DNA of 64,000 bases from the NCBI RefSeq assembly GCF_001730295.1, contig NZ_MIKA01000034.1, forward strand, positions 151,782 to 215,781, written 5' to 3'. Position numbers and translations under genes: made by a program. Below, in pieces: positions 26,479 through 35,326 of this stretch; within the stretch, counting starts at the first letter, position 1; the number at the start of each line of letters is the position of its first letter. The notes beneath the pieces are model-generated. The model saw nothing but the letters and a program-made list of their open reading frames with translations, had not been told where the DNA came from and did no database searches. The DNA is from Enterococcus plantarum (GTDB lineage Bacteria > Bacillota > Bacilli > Lactobacillales > Enterococcaceae).

Positions 26479-27690
26479 ATGACAGAAGACAAAAAAGTGG
26501 AAAACAGCAATGAAACAATGGAAGATGCAATGAACAGTTTCAAAGAAGTAAATGTTGGCGACATCGTTAAAGGTGAAGTGCTAGCAATCGAGGACAAACA
26601 AGTAATTGTTGGTATTGAAGATGCTGGCGTTGAAGGTGTAGTACCAGCAAAAGAATTATCTACGACTCAAGTAGAAGATATCAATGAATTAGTTAAAGTA
26701 GGCGATATCTTAGATTTAGTTGTCATCACTTCGATTGGCAAAGATAAAGAAAATGGTAGTTATTTACTATCTAAACGTCGTTTAGACGCTAAAAAAGTCT
26801 GGGAAGAAATCGAACAAGATTTTCAAGCTGGAAAAATCATTGAAGCCCCAGTTACAAATGTTGTAAAAGGCGGCTTAGTCGTTGATGTTGGTGTTCGAGG
26901 TTTTGTTCCAGCTTCAATGGTAGAAGAACATTTTGTTGATGATTTTTCTGAATACAAAGGCCAAACTTTGACGTTTAAAATCATTGAAATCGAGCCTTCT
27001 GAAAATCGTTTGATTTTATCTCATAAAGCTGTTGTTGCAGCAGAGAAAAATTCTAAGAAAAAAGATATCTTAGCGACGCTTCATGATGGAGACATCGTCG
27101 AAGGAAAAGTTGCTCGTTTAACTGATTTTGGTGCGTTTATCGATTTAGGCGGAATTGACGGATTAGTTCACGTATCAGAAATTGCGCATCAACACGTTGG
27201 GAAACCAAGCGATGTGTTAACAGTTGGCGATGATGTAAAAGTGAAGATTCTTTCAATCAATCCAGACGAAGAACGTGTTTCTCTATCTATCAAAGAAACA
27301 CTAGCCGGACCTTGGGAAGATATTGAAAATAAAGCGGCTGTCGGTTCAGTTCTTGATGGAACGGTTAAACGCCTGACTAGCTTTGGTGCATTTGTAGAAG
27401 TATTCCCAGGAGTTGAAGGATTAGTCCACATTTCTCAAATTTCACACAAACATATTGCAACACCTCATGAAGTATTAAAAGAAGGCGATGCAGTTCAAGT
27501 GAAAGTACTAGAAGTTAATCCAGACGAACACCGCATTGCATTAAGTATCAAAGCCTTGGAAGCAAAACCTGAATCTCAAGAAGAACCAAAAGATGTTCAA
27601 GAATATGAGTTGCCAGAAGAGAATACTGGTTTCACAATGGGGGATATCTTAGGTGACGCGCTAAAAGCACAAGATACTGATTCAGAATAA
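26479..27690 (+). CDS. rpsA: 30S ribosomal protein S1 homologue, four S1 domains
   Basis: A 403-residue Firmicutes-type S1 protein with four S1 repeats: VNVGDIVKGEVLAIEDKQVIVGI (about 23), AGKIIEAPVTNVVKGGLVVDVGV, HDGDIVEGKVARLTDFGAFIDLGG and VGSVLDGTVKRLTSFGAFVEVFPG. This is shorter than the six-domain E. coli S1. It binds mRNA and helps initiation. AGGAGG lies ten bases before the ATG. A long 5' leader (about 210 bases) follows cmk; S1 genes are often autoregulated, but I see no clear structure. Two terminators follow. Confidence 0.95.
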   Translation: MTEDKKVENSNETMEDAMNSFKEVNVGDIVKGEVLAIEDKQVIVGIEDAGVEGVVPAKELSTTQVEDINELVKVGDILDLVVITSIGKDKENGSYLLSKRRLDAKKVWEEIEQDFQAGKIIEAPVTNVVKGGLVVDVGVRGFVPASMVEEHFVDDFSEYKGQTLTFKIIEIEPSENRLILSHKAVVAAEKNSKKKDILATLHDGDIVEGKVARLTDFGAFIDLGGIDGLVHVSEIAHQHVGKPSDVLTVGDDVKVKILSINPDEERVSLSIKETLAGPWEDIENKAAVGSVLDGTVKRLTSFGAFVEVFPGVEGLVHISQISHKHIATPHEVLKEGDAVQVKVLEVNPDEHRIALSIKALEAKPESQEEPKDVQEYELPEENTGFTMGDILGDALKAQDTDSE

Positions 27691-27702
27691 GTATAATGAT
27701 TC

Positions 27703-27730
27703 GAGCGGAGGGAAACCTTCGCTTTTTTTA
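27703..27730 (+). terminator. Terminator of rpsA
   Basis: GCGGAGG pairs with CCTTCGC around a GAAA loop, followed by TTTTTTT. Confidence 0.88.
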
Positions 27731-27733
27731 TTA

Positions 27734-27779
27734 AAAAGAGAGACTCACTACCTTAATGAGGTGGTAAGTCTCCTTTTTA
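27734..27779. terminator. Bidirectional terminator between rpsA and the AraC-type gene
   Basis: AAAAAGAGAGACT-ACTACC pairs with GGTGGT-AGTCTCCTTTTT, with A and T tracts on both sides. Confidence 0.85.
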
Positions 27780-27788
27780 GATAGACAA

Positions 27789-28565
27789 TCAATTATAAAT
27801 GATTCGTAAATCTGCCGGTATATGTTCGCCTTGATAGTGTTTGCGGAATTGATGGGGGGATTGACCTACTTTTTTCTTGAATAGTTTACTAAAGTAAGTC
27901 GAATCGACATATCCCACAGTTCCAGAAATTTCAGAAATAGACTTTTCTGTTTTCATTAATAATTGTTTTGATTTTTCTATACGATAAGCAGTCAGATAAT
28001 CAATGAAATTCATACCAACAGCTTCTTTAAAAAATCGACTGACATAATGACGATTTAAATGCATGATATCAGCCAACGTTGTCAAATTGATTTCTTCATT
28101 ATAATGGTCATGGATGTAATCCAAAATAGTATTGATTTGTTCTTTTGCTAAAACAGTAGGTTTATTATTCAAAACATCCATTAGAGAAACCTGGTTGAGT
28201 GATTTAACACAGCGATCAATAGCAAATTTTAATTCATTAAAATCAATAGGATTTAACAAGTAGTCGATCACCCCGCCGCGTAAAGCCTGATGAATACTCT
28301 GGAAATCATTCCGTTCCGTCAGTATAATGACTTTAATATTGGGTAGTTGTTGTACTATTTTACGTTTAACGATAAATCCGTCAATTTCTAAATGGTCGAT
28401 AGCAATCAAAAGAATTTCTGGAAGCAGTTTATCAGCAATTTTTAGAGCTTCTTGTTCTGTTTCTGCAGGAGGTAGCACTTTTATGTTCATAAATGCATCG
28501 TTGATAGAGTGTTGAAGAGTTTGTTGCTCTTTTGTATCATTGCTAACAATCAATAATCGGCACAT
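27789..28565 (-). CDS. AraC-type regulator with a degenerate receiver domain
   Basis: A 258-residue regulator. The N-terminal 120 residues align with YesN-type receiver domains, but the phosphorylation site is gone. The acidic pair VDDE reads VSND, the phospho-acceptor Asp reads Ala (LLIAIDHLEIDG), and the conserved Lys reads Asn (LLNPID). The C-terminal AraC domain (two helix-turn-helix motifs, INLTTLADIMHLNRHYVSRFFKEA and ISEISGTVGYVDSTYFSKLFKK) looks intact. It cannot work as a normal phospho-response regulator; a small-molecule or protein-binding pseudo-receiver is likely. No kinase gene is adjacent. It is divergent from the acetaldehyde dehydrogenase gene and probably controls it. Confidence 0.85.
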   Translation of the reverse strand: MCRLLIVSNDTKEQQTLQHSINDAFMNIKVLPPAETEQEALKIADKLLPEILLIAIDHLEIDGFIVKRKIVQQLPNIKVIILTERNDFQSIHQALRGGVIDYLLNPIDFNELKFAIDRCVKSLNQVSLMDVLNNKPTVLAKEQINTILDYIHDHYNEEINLTTLADIMHLNRHYVSRFFKEAVGMNFIDYLTAYRIEKSKQLLMKTEKSISEISGTVGYVDSTYFSKLFKKKVGQSPHQFRKHYQGEHIPADLRIIYN

Positions 28566-28793
28566 AAATAACCCCTCTTTTCTTTCATGAGATAATGTCC
28601 TTTTTCTTTGTTAAATATACTTTACTACTTTATGATACCTTGAAAAAATGAACCTTTCAAGTATAACTCTTTGTGAAAAAATACGTTAATAGGTAAATTT
28701 TGTCCACAAACTTCTTAAAAAAGTACCTAACAAATTGAATAGAATAGATTAAAATTGAGTTGTAAGCGTTAAAAAAAGAAGGAGTGTTCAAAT
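28566..28793. promoter_or_regulatory. Divergent control region of the AraC-type and aldehyde dehydrogenase genes
   Basis: A 228-bp AT-rich region. A cre-like site, TTGTAAGCGTTAAAA (28760-28774), matches 14 of 15 positions of WTGNAANCGNWNNCW and lies between the likely rightward promoter and its ribosome site. CcpA bound there would block transcription. I see no clear AraC-type direct repeat pair. Confidence 0.5.
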
Positions 28794-30134
28794 ATGACTG
28801 AAATAATCAGAGTGAAAGAAATTGAAACACTAGTCGAAACTGCAAAGAAAGCACAGGCTGAATACGAAAGTTATACGCAAGAGCAAGTAGATGCTATCGT
28901 GAAAAATGTCTATCAAAAAACGCTTGATAACGCAGAAAAATTAGCAGTGTCAGCACATGAAGAAACTGGATTCGGAAAAGTTTCTGATAAAATAATCAAA
29001 AACACTTTTGCAAGTGAGCAAGTCTATGAAAGCATCAAGGAGTTACCTACAGTGGGAGTCATCAACCGCCGTAAAGAAGAGAAAATCATTGAAATTGGCA
29101 TTCCTTTAGGGGTAGTAGCAGGTCTAATCCCATCAACAAATCCGACTGCAACAGTGATCTTCAAGGCATTGATTGCACTAAAAACTAGAAATGCAATCGT
29201 TTTTTCACCACATCCAAAAGCCTTAAAATCAATTTTAATGGCAGTTGATATTATTGAAAAAGCGGCTATTGAAGCTGGGGCTCCATCTGGCTTGGTTCAA
29301 GTGATTCAGGAACCGACTTTGGATGCGACTAGTGCTTTGATGAAGCATGTAGATGTTTCACTTATTCTTGCTACCGGCGGTAAAGCAATGGTTCAAGCTG
29401 CATACAGTTCTGGAAACCCAGCAATTGGGGTAGGTCCTGGTAATGTACCAGTATTAATCGATGCAACAGCTGATGTGGCACATGCAATCGATTGTGTCAT
29501 TAGTAGTAAAACCTTTGATAACGGAATCATCTGTGCATCAGAACAAGCACTTGTTGTAGATAAGACGGTGAAAGATGCAGTAGTCGAACAGCTAAAAGCA
29601 AAAAAAGCTTATTTTATGAATGAAGAGGAATCTGCAAAAGTTAGCCAATTTATTTTGAGAGAGACGGGCACCCTAAATCCAGATATCGTTGGTAAAAGTG
29701 CATCAGACGTTGCAAAATTGGTTGGTATCTCTGTTCCAGACGACACATCGATTTTACTCTCAGAGCAAACAGAAATCGGTCATCACAATCCTTATTCAAG
29801 AGAAAAATTAACGCCAATTTTAGGTTTATTCACCGTTGATTCTTTTGAGAATGGTGTAGAAACATGTAAAGCTTTACTGGCGAATGAAGGAACTGGTCAT
29901 ACTGCAGTTATCCATACAACAACCGATGCTAATGCAGAAACATTTGGATTAGAGATGAGAGCATCACGTATTTTAGTCAATACATTAGGTGCACTAGGTG
30001 CAATCGGAGCGACAACAAAACTAGCACCTTCAATGACATTAGGTTGTGGTGCGATGGGTGGCAGTAGTACAACGGATAATGTAACGGCACACCATTTGAT
30101 GAATATAAAACGCATTGCTTATGGTGTTGAATAG
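28794..30134 (+). CDS. Acylating acetaldehyde dehydrogenase (stand-alone, EutE/AdhE-N-like)
   Basis: A 446-residue CoA-dependent aldehyde dehydrogenase resembling the N-terminal half of AdhE and Eut[24 protein letters not shown] forms the cofactor region. The catalytic Cys lies in [11 protein letters not shown] near residue 246. It converts acetaldehyde, NAD and CoA to acetyl-CoA, reversibly. There is no fused alcohol dehydrogenase and no obvious microcompartment-targeting peptide, and no eut or pdu genes lie nearby. A cre-like site just upstream and a divergent regulator suggest carbon-source control. AAGGAG precedes the ATG. Confidence 0.88.
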   Translation: MTEIIRVKEIETLVETAKKAQAEYESYTQEQVDAIVKNVYQKTLDNAEKLAVSAHEETGFGKVSDKIIKNTFASEQVYESIKELPTVGVINRRKEEKIIEIGIPLGVVAGLIPSTNPTATVIFKALIALKTRNAIVFSPHPKALKSILMAVDIIEKAAIEAGAPSGLVQVIQEPTLDATSALMKHVDVSLILATGGKAMVQAAYSSGNPAIGVGPGNVPVLIDATADVAHAIDCVISSKTFDNGIICASEQALVVDKTVKDAVVEQLKAKKAYFMNEEESAKVSQFILRETGTLNPDIVGKSASDVAKLVGISVPDDTSILLSEQTEIGHHNPYSREKLTPILGLFTVDSFENGVETCKALLANEGTGHTAVIHTTTDANAETFGLEMRASRILVNTLGALGAIGATTKLAPSMTLGCGAMGGSSTTDNVTAHHLMNIKRIAYGVE

Positions 30135-30164
30135 TAGAAAACGATTAATTTAAAAATAAAGTGT

Positions 30165-30210
30165 CCTGTAATTGCGATTTATGATACGTGCAATTACAGG
30201 GTATTTTTTC
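30165..30210 (+). terminator. Terminator of the aldehyde dehydrogenase gene
   Basis: CCTGTAATTGC pairs perfectly with GCAATTACAGG, followed by a T-rich tail. Confidence 0.88.
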
Positions 30211-30313
30211 TGTTTAGCGGGTTAATTCACTTATTTCACTAGTTTTTCTTGCATCTTAGACAAGCTTTAGGTAAACTAGTAAGGATTGAAAACTTGTCAA
30301 GGAGGTAATTTGA

Positions 30314-31624
30314 ATGGCAAATCCAACAATTGCAATTGTCGGGCGCCCGAACGTAGGGAAATCGACAATTTTTAACCGTATAGCTGGTGAGAGAATTTCT
30401 ATAGTAGAAGATACACCAGGTGTAACAAGAGACCGTATTTATACCACAGGAGAGTGGTTAGGCCGTGAGTTTAGTATTATTGATACAGGTGGTATCGATC
30501 TAAGTGACGAGCCATTTATGGATCAAATCAAGCATCAAGCTGAAATCGCTATTGAAGAAGCGGATGTCATTATTTTTGTCGCAAGTGGCAGAGAAGGTGT
30601 GACGGATGCTGATGAATTAGTAGCAAGAATTTTATATCGCAGCAAGAAACCAGTAATTCTGGCTGTAAATAAAGTTGATAACCCTGAAATGAGAAATGAT
30701 ATTTATGAGTTTTATTCTTTAGGCTTAGGTGATCCACTTCCTATCTCTGGAAGTCATGGTTTAGGTATCGGAGATGTTTTAGATGAAGCTGTTAAACATT
30801 TTTCATCTGAAATCGAAGAGGACGATGAAGATACAATCAAATTTAGTTTGATTGGGCGTCCAAATGTTGGGAAATCTTCTTTGATCAATGCGATTCTTGG
30901 GGAAGACCGTGTCATCGTTTCAGAAATTGAAGGAACGACTCGTGACGCAATTGATACACATTTTGAATCGGAAGATGGTCAAAAATTCTTGATGATCGAT
31001 ACAGCTGGCATGCGCAAACGAGGCAAAGTATACGAATCAACTGAAAAATACAGTGTTATGCGTGCAATGCGTGCGATTGAACGTTCAGATATTGTTTTAA
31101 TGGTTTTAAATGCTGAAGAAGGTATTCGTGAACAAGATAAGAAGGTTGCTGGATATGCGCATGAAGCAGGACGCGGCATTATTATCGTTGTGAATAAGTG
31201 GGATACTGTTGAAAAAGAAACCAACACGATGCGTGACTTTGAAGAAGAGATACGTGAAGAGTTTCGATACCTTGATTACGCACCAATCATCTTTGTTTCA
31301 GCATTAACAAAACAACGCTTGAACAAATTACCAGAATTGATCGAACGTGTCAGCATGAATCAAAATCTGCGTATTCCATCTGCTTTGTTGAATGATGTGG
31401 TAATGGATGCCATTGCTATTAATCCGACTCCGACAGACAAGGGCAAACGGTTGAAAGTATTTTATGGAACACAAGTGGCAATTAAGCCGCCAACATTTGT
31501 TATTTTTGTAAATGAAGAAGAATTAATGCATTTTTCATATGCTCGCTTTTTAGAAAATCAAATTCGCAAAGCTTTTACGTTTGAAGGAACACCAATCAAA
31601 ATCATCCCAAGAAGGCGAAAATAG
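30314..31624 (+). CDS. der: Ribosome biogenesis GTPase Der (EngA)
   Basis: A 436-residue GTPase with two tandem G domains: [14 protein letters not shown] near residue 9 and [14 protein letters not shown] near 182, each with DTGG/DTAG and NKVD/NKWD motifs. A KH-like C-terminal domain follows ([31 protein letters not shown]). It is required for 50S assembly. Full length. AGGAGG lies eight bases before the ATG. The promoter region is the 179 bp after the aldehyde dehydrogenase terminator. Confidence 0.97.
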   Translation: MANPTIAIVGRPNVGKSTIFNRIAGERISIVEDTPGVTRDRIYTTGEWLGREFSIIDTGGIDLSDEPFMDQIKHQAEIAIEEADVIIFVASGREGVTDADELVARILYRSKKPVILAVNKVDNPEMRNDIYEFYSLGLGDPLPISGSHGLGIGDVLDEAVKHFSSEIEEDDEDTIKFSLIGRPNVGKSSLINAILGEDRVIVSEIEGTTRDAIDTHFESEDGQKFLMIDTAGMRKRGKVYESTEKYSVMRAMRAIERSDIVLMVLNAEEGIREQDKKVAGYAHEAGRGIIIVVNKWDTVEKETNTMRDFEEEIREEFRYLDYAPIIFVSALTKQRLNKLPELIERVSMNQNLRIPSALLNDVVMDAIAINPTPTDKGKRLKVFYGTQVAIKPPTFVIFVNEEELMHFSYARFLENQIRKAFTFEGTPIKIIPRRRK

Positions 31625-31871
31625 AGCATTTTACCACACTTGTTTTAATTGCACAAATAAATTCATTGAGTTATAAAAAAAAATGATATTTTTAGAAAAA
31701 ACTGGTTAAAACGCATCAAAAACCTTGCTATTACAAGCTTCCTATGATATCGTGATAACAGAATATTGATTCAATTCAATATTTGTACGTCATTTTTGGA
31801 CCACTCAAAAAGAAACGTAAATTAGATATCTTTTAGATATCCTATCCCTTGTGGAGGAGGTGAAATAATCC
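31625..31871. other. Intergenic region before hup
   Basis: About 247 AT-rich bases. It holds a palindrome, AATATTGA-TTCAAT-TCAATATT (31762-31783), and a repeated TTAGATATC just before the hup ribosome site. These may be regulatory, perhaps HU autoregulation, but nothing here is diagnostic. Confidence 0.35.
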
Positions 31872-32147
31872 ATGGCAAATAAAGCAGAATTAATCGAAAA
31901 CGTTGCATCTTCAACTGGTTTAACTAAAAAAGACGCAACTGCAGCAGTGGATGCTGTATTTTCAACAATCCAAGAATCTCTTGCTAAAGGTGAAAAAGTT
32001 CAATTAATCGGTTTTGGTAACTTTGAAGTACGCGAACGTGCGGCTCGTAAAGGACGTAACCCACAAACTGGTAAAGAAATTCAAATCGCTGCAAGTAAAG
32101 TACCTGCGTTTAAACCAGGTAAAGCGTTGAAAGATGCTGTTAAATAA
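31872..32147 (+). CDS. hup: HU family DNA-binding protein
   Basis: A 91-residue HU protein. [28 protein letters not shown] at the N-terminus and [24 protein letters not shown] with the DNA-binding beta arms are diagnostic. It bends and compacts chromosomal DNA. A GGAGGAGGTG ribosome site precedes the ATG. Followed by a strong terminator. Confidence 0.97.
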   Translation: MANKAELIENVASSTGLTKKDATAAVDAVFSTIQESLAKGEKVQLIGFGNFEVRERAARKGRNPQTGKEIQIAASKVPAFKPGKALKDAVK

Positions 32148-32156
32148 GACAGATCT

Positions 32157-32187
32157 TAGAACCCTTGATGAGTCAAGGGTTCTTTCT
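32157..32187 (+). terminator. Terminator of hup
   Basis: AGAACCCTTGA pairs perfectly with TCAAGGGTTCT around a 4-nt loop, followed by TTCTTT. Confidence 0.9.
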
Positions 32188-32560
32188 TTATTTCATTATT
32201 TTTTTACATATCAGCATTATACCAATAGTGTTTTTTTTAATAAAAAAACATGAGAGTGGACATCATAATTATTTCGTGTATCATGAAGTTATGGAAACTC
32301 ACACAGGATTATTAACCCATATCAAGGTGTTCAAAGAAAAGCCGTATGCTATAACAGGAATGTTAATTTGGGAAAATGATGTCTGTATCAATTGTGTTAT
32401 CAAAAACAGACCATTTGCCAGGTATGTCCTATCGCTACCGATGCACCAGTATGAAATTGAGGTAGAAGGAAACTATAATAGTAGAGGACAGTTTGACGTA
32501 AAACATATGCGCATCGTTAACATAGATAGTTATATTGCTTTGATAGGAACCCCCGAATGA
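32168..32560 (+). CDS. Hypothetical small membrane protein, doubtful start
   Basis: An open frame of about 130 codons with one N-terminal hydrophobic helix (FFLYFIIFLHISIIPIVFFLI) and a soluble domain (YAITGMLIWENDVCINCVIKNRPF...). I recognise no family. The ATG at 32168 lies in the loop of the hup terminator and has no ribosome site; an internal ATG at 32291 also lacks one. It may be a decayed gene, or it may be translated poorly from a read-through transcript. Confidence 0.4.
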   Translation: MSQGFFLYFIIFLHISIIPIVFFLIKKHESGHHNYFVYHEVMETHTGLLTHIKVFKEKPYAITGMLIWENDVCINCVIKNRPFARYVLSLPMHQYEIEVEGNYNSRGQFDVKHMRIVNIDSYIALIGTPE

Positions 32561-33008
32561 AAGAGCTCGTCATTAATTGAGAGTTCTTTCATTTATTTTC
32601 TGTTAAAAAAAGTTGTGACATAACTTTTTGGAGTTATATCCCAACCTTTTGCGGATAATGAATAATCAGCTATGTTTAAAATAACTATGAACGTTACAAA
32701 GTGCTAATTATTCAGCTTAGACTGAATCACAATGTTTCTTCAAAATGGCACTTTTTAAGAAGTGCGCTATTTTCTTTAAAAGCGAACTATTTCTTGAAAC
32801 AAGTTAAGTATAAAGGTAAAGTAAGTTTTTTTTTGCATAGATATAGTAGAATAACTGTAACGAAATAGTGAAACAATTATGTCTGTTCTTTAAGGAAAGT
32901 AAAAGAATAATTGACTTTGAACAGTTATCATTGCATTTTTTAAAAAAAATCATCCCCTTTCTGTTTTATAACAACTAATGGTAAAATGTATAAAGAGGGG
33001 TGTTATCA
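32561..33008. other. Structured intergenic region before the AroB-like gene
   Basis: About 450 bp without a gene. A GAAAGAGCTC/GAGAGTTCTTTC terminator-like hairpin opens it. At 32606-32655, GTTGTGACATAACT pairs with AGTTATATCCCAAC, flanked by an A tract, so it reads as a leftward terminator although no leftward gene is present. From 32698, AAAGTGC, GCACTTT and AAGTGC are mutually complementary with an inner ATTCAG/CTGAAT stem. This could be a small RNA. Confidence 0.4.
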
Positions 33009-34055
33009 ATGGAATTAGTTTATAAGAAGTATCAGTTGCAAACGACGATTATCTATGGCGAAACGTTTGCCTCACAAATCAAATCAGCCTCATTCGATTC
33101 AAAACATCTTTTTTTGATTACCAATCAGCGGTATTATGATTTGTTTTCGGAAAAATTCATTCAGCTTTTTGATGACAAACAGGAATTAGATTGGTATATT
33201 TGTAAGAATGATTCACATTGTAACAATATAAAAGAGCTGGAAAGCTTATTGGCTTTTTTGTCGGATTTTGACCAGCAACAAGAGTTTCTTTTTCTAGGTG
33301 TTGGAAATGAAGGAGTCGTTCAATTAACCCATTTTTTACACGAAACATCTGTGCTAACTTCAGATTGCTGGCTTTTACCACTATCCATCGAATCATTAAG
33401 TAAAAGTTTGATTGCTGAAGCTCAAATAGAATTAAAAAATCATCCGGTTTTATATAGTAAAGTGCTAGCAGAAAAAATTATCTATGATCATACCTTAACC
33501 ACGGGTCAAGGCGATGGAAAACTTGTGGATTTTGTTGTTTTTATCCGTTGTGGATTAGTTTGTAGCCATGATTTTTTACGGATGCTTTTTAAGAACTACA
33601 GTGATGCAACTCGATTGAATCAGCAGTCGTTTAATGGTATGTTGGACGAGATGATAGGTTATTACGAAAAAGAAGGACAAACGATCGATCGATTTGGCCA
33701 ACTGTTTGAACAAGGTTTTTTAGAGACTGAAAATGGTCATTTGTTGTCCAGTCATATGAAACGGTTCTTAGGGTGTTTATTGCAGTTACTCTGGTCTCAA
33801 GACGTTAGTCAGTTTTCGTTCCATTATAAGAACTTTATGATCTGGTTGATTCGCTTAGGTTTTCCAGTGGATTTTCCAGAGCAAATTTTAGTCAGTGATT
33901 ACGTGGAAGGTGTTTTAAAATACGTGAACTGTGGCGAAACAGCTGCTCTTTTAAAAGATATTGGGCAGCTTGATTCTATGCAACAGCCAAAAACGGACGA
34001 ACTACTAAAAACAGTAGAACAATATAAAAATATATTAAAAGAAATTAGAGGATAA
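33009..34055 (+). CDS. Degenerate dehydroquinate synthase-like protein
   Basis: A 348-residue protein that aligns in outline with AroB. LGVGNEGVVQLTHFLHETSVL corresponds to the NAD-binding [15 protein letters not shown], and RFGQLFEQGFLE corresponds to [11 protein letters not shown], but both zinc-binding histidines are glutamines here. The substrate-binding stretch [11 protein letters not shown] reads SKSLIAEAQIE. It therefore cannot be an active dehydroquinate synthase, and a real aroB exists at 44001. The ATG at 33009 follows AGAGGGG by eight bases. The ypiA-ypiB homologues follow at once; in Bacillus aro genes stand upstream of that pair. Function unknown. Confidence 0.6.
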   Translation: MELVYKKYQLQTTIIYGETFASQIKSASFDSKHLFLITNQRYYDLFSEKFIQLFDDKQELDWYICKNDSHCNNIKELESLLAFLSDFDQQQEFLFLGVGNEGVVQLTHFLHETSVLTSDCWLLPLSIESLSKSLIAEAQIELKNHPVLYSKVLAEKIIYDHTLTTGQGDGKLVDFVVFIRCGLVCSHDFLRMLFKNYSDATRLNQQSFNGMLDEMIGYYEKEGQTIDRFGQLFEQGFLETENGHLLSSHMKRFLGCLLQLLWSQDVSQFSFHYKNFMIWLIRLGFPVDFPEQILVSDYVEGVLKYVNCGETAALLKDIGQLDSMQQPKTDELLKTVEQYKNILKEIRG

Positions 34056-34058
34056 AAG

Positions 34059-35318
34059 ATGACAACACATAGTGAACAAATGCTCCAAGCATTACATGAA
34101 GAAGAGTTGGCTCAAGCACAATTGATGCTAGCAGAAGCAATCAAGAAAGATGATGATGATACACTTGCTGATTTAGGAGAAGAGTTATTGTCACTAGGAT
34201 TTTTAGAAGAGGCTAAATTAGTTTTTGATCATTTGCTGACAATTTTTCCTAATGCAGACGGCTTGAATATTCCTTTAGCTGAAATTGCAATTGAAAATAA
34301 TTTAATTGACGACGCCTTTGGTTACTTAGAAAAAGTTGATAAAGAAAGCGATAGTTATGTTCAAAGTTTGCTTGTAACAGCAGATTTATATCAAGTAATA
34401 GGCATTCCAGAGGTAAGTGAAGCGAAATTAAAAGAAGCGCAACGATTGATGCCAGATGAACCTTTGATTCTGTTTGCTTTAGGGGAGTTGTATTTTTCTA
34501 ACGGACAATTTAAAGAGGCCTCAGTAGCCTATCAAGAGCTGCTTAACACCCACGTTACAGAAATATCCAATGTCTCAATCAATGAACGTTTGGGAAGCAC
34601 TCACAGCATGTCAGGCGATTTTGAAGACGCGATTCCATTTTTAGAACTAGCATTAAAAGAAGGTCAAACGGATGATCGGATGTTCCAATTAGCTTTCACT
34701 TATCTACAATTACATGAAAATCAAAAAGCAATCGCACTGTTACAACAGTTAAGAGTGCTAAATCCGCATTATCAATCATTGTATTTATCTTTAGGCGAGG
34801 CGTTACAAGAAGAAGAGCAACTGGAAGAAGCGCAAACTGTTTTAGCAGAAGGAATCAAAGAAAATCCTTTCCAAGTAGATTTATACCAATTAGCGTCTGA
34901 GAATGCTTATCGCCTTCATGATACAGAAAAAGCTGAATCTTTATTGAAGCAAGCACTGGAACTTGGTGAAAAGACGGATGAAACGAGACTTACATTAAGT
35001 AATCTGTATTTGAATGAACAGCGTTTCGATGAAGTAGTTGAAGTCATACAACAAATGGAAGAGCAAGGCCATCCATATGGTGAATGGAATTTAGCTCATG
35101 CATATAATGAGCTAGAGGAATTTGATTTAGCAAAAGTTCATTTTGAACAAGCTTATCAAGAATTGTCTCATGAACCTGAATTTTTAAAGGAATATGCTGT
35201 TTTTCTTCGTGAAGAAGGACAATTAGAAAAAGCAAAAGAGTTATTGCAACACTATCTTCAACACGAGCCAGGGGATAATGAAGCACAATCCCTGTTAGAT
35301 GATATTGAAGAAAGATAG
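34059..35318 (+). CDS. TPR-repeat protein (YpiA-like)
   Basis: A 419-residue cytosolic protein made almost wholly of tetratricopeptide repeats, for example ALGELYFSNGQFKEASVAYQELL, LAFTYLQLHENQKAIALLQQLRVLNP and LSLGEALQEEEQLEEAQTVLAEGI. Such superhelices mediate protein-protein contacts. Four bases after the AroB-like gene and eight before the YpiB homologue, so these three are one operon. In Bacillus, ypiA-ypiB lie beside aromatic biosynthesis genes. No partner is known. Confidence 0.85.
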   Translation: MTTHSEQMLQALHEEELAQAQLMLAEAIKKDDDDTLADLGEELLSLGFLEEAKLVFDHLLTIFPNADGLNIPLAEIAIENNLIDDAFGYLEKVDKESDSYVQSLLVTADLYQVIGIPEVSEAKLKEAQRLMPDEPLILFALGELYFSNGQFKEASVAYQELLNTHVTEISNVSINERLGSTHSMSGDFEDAIPFLELALKEGQTDDRMFQLAFTYLQLHENQKAIALLQQLRVLNPHYQSLYLSLGEALQEEEQLEEAQTVLAEGIKENPFQVDLYQLASENAYRLHDTEKAESLLKQALELGEKTDETRLTLSNLYLNEQRFDEVVEVIQQMEEQGHPYGEWNLAHAYNELEEFDLAKVHFEQAYQELSHEPEFLKEYAVFLREEGQLEKAKELLQHYLQHEPGDNEAQSLLDDIEER

Positions 35319-35326
35319 GTGATAAG

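Noticed and set aside
26304..26513. 69-codon open frame between cmk and rpsA
   Set aside because: It overlaps the rpsA start in another frame, begins in AT-rich leader sequence and has unusual residue composition; rpsA has a clear ribosome site.
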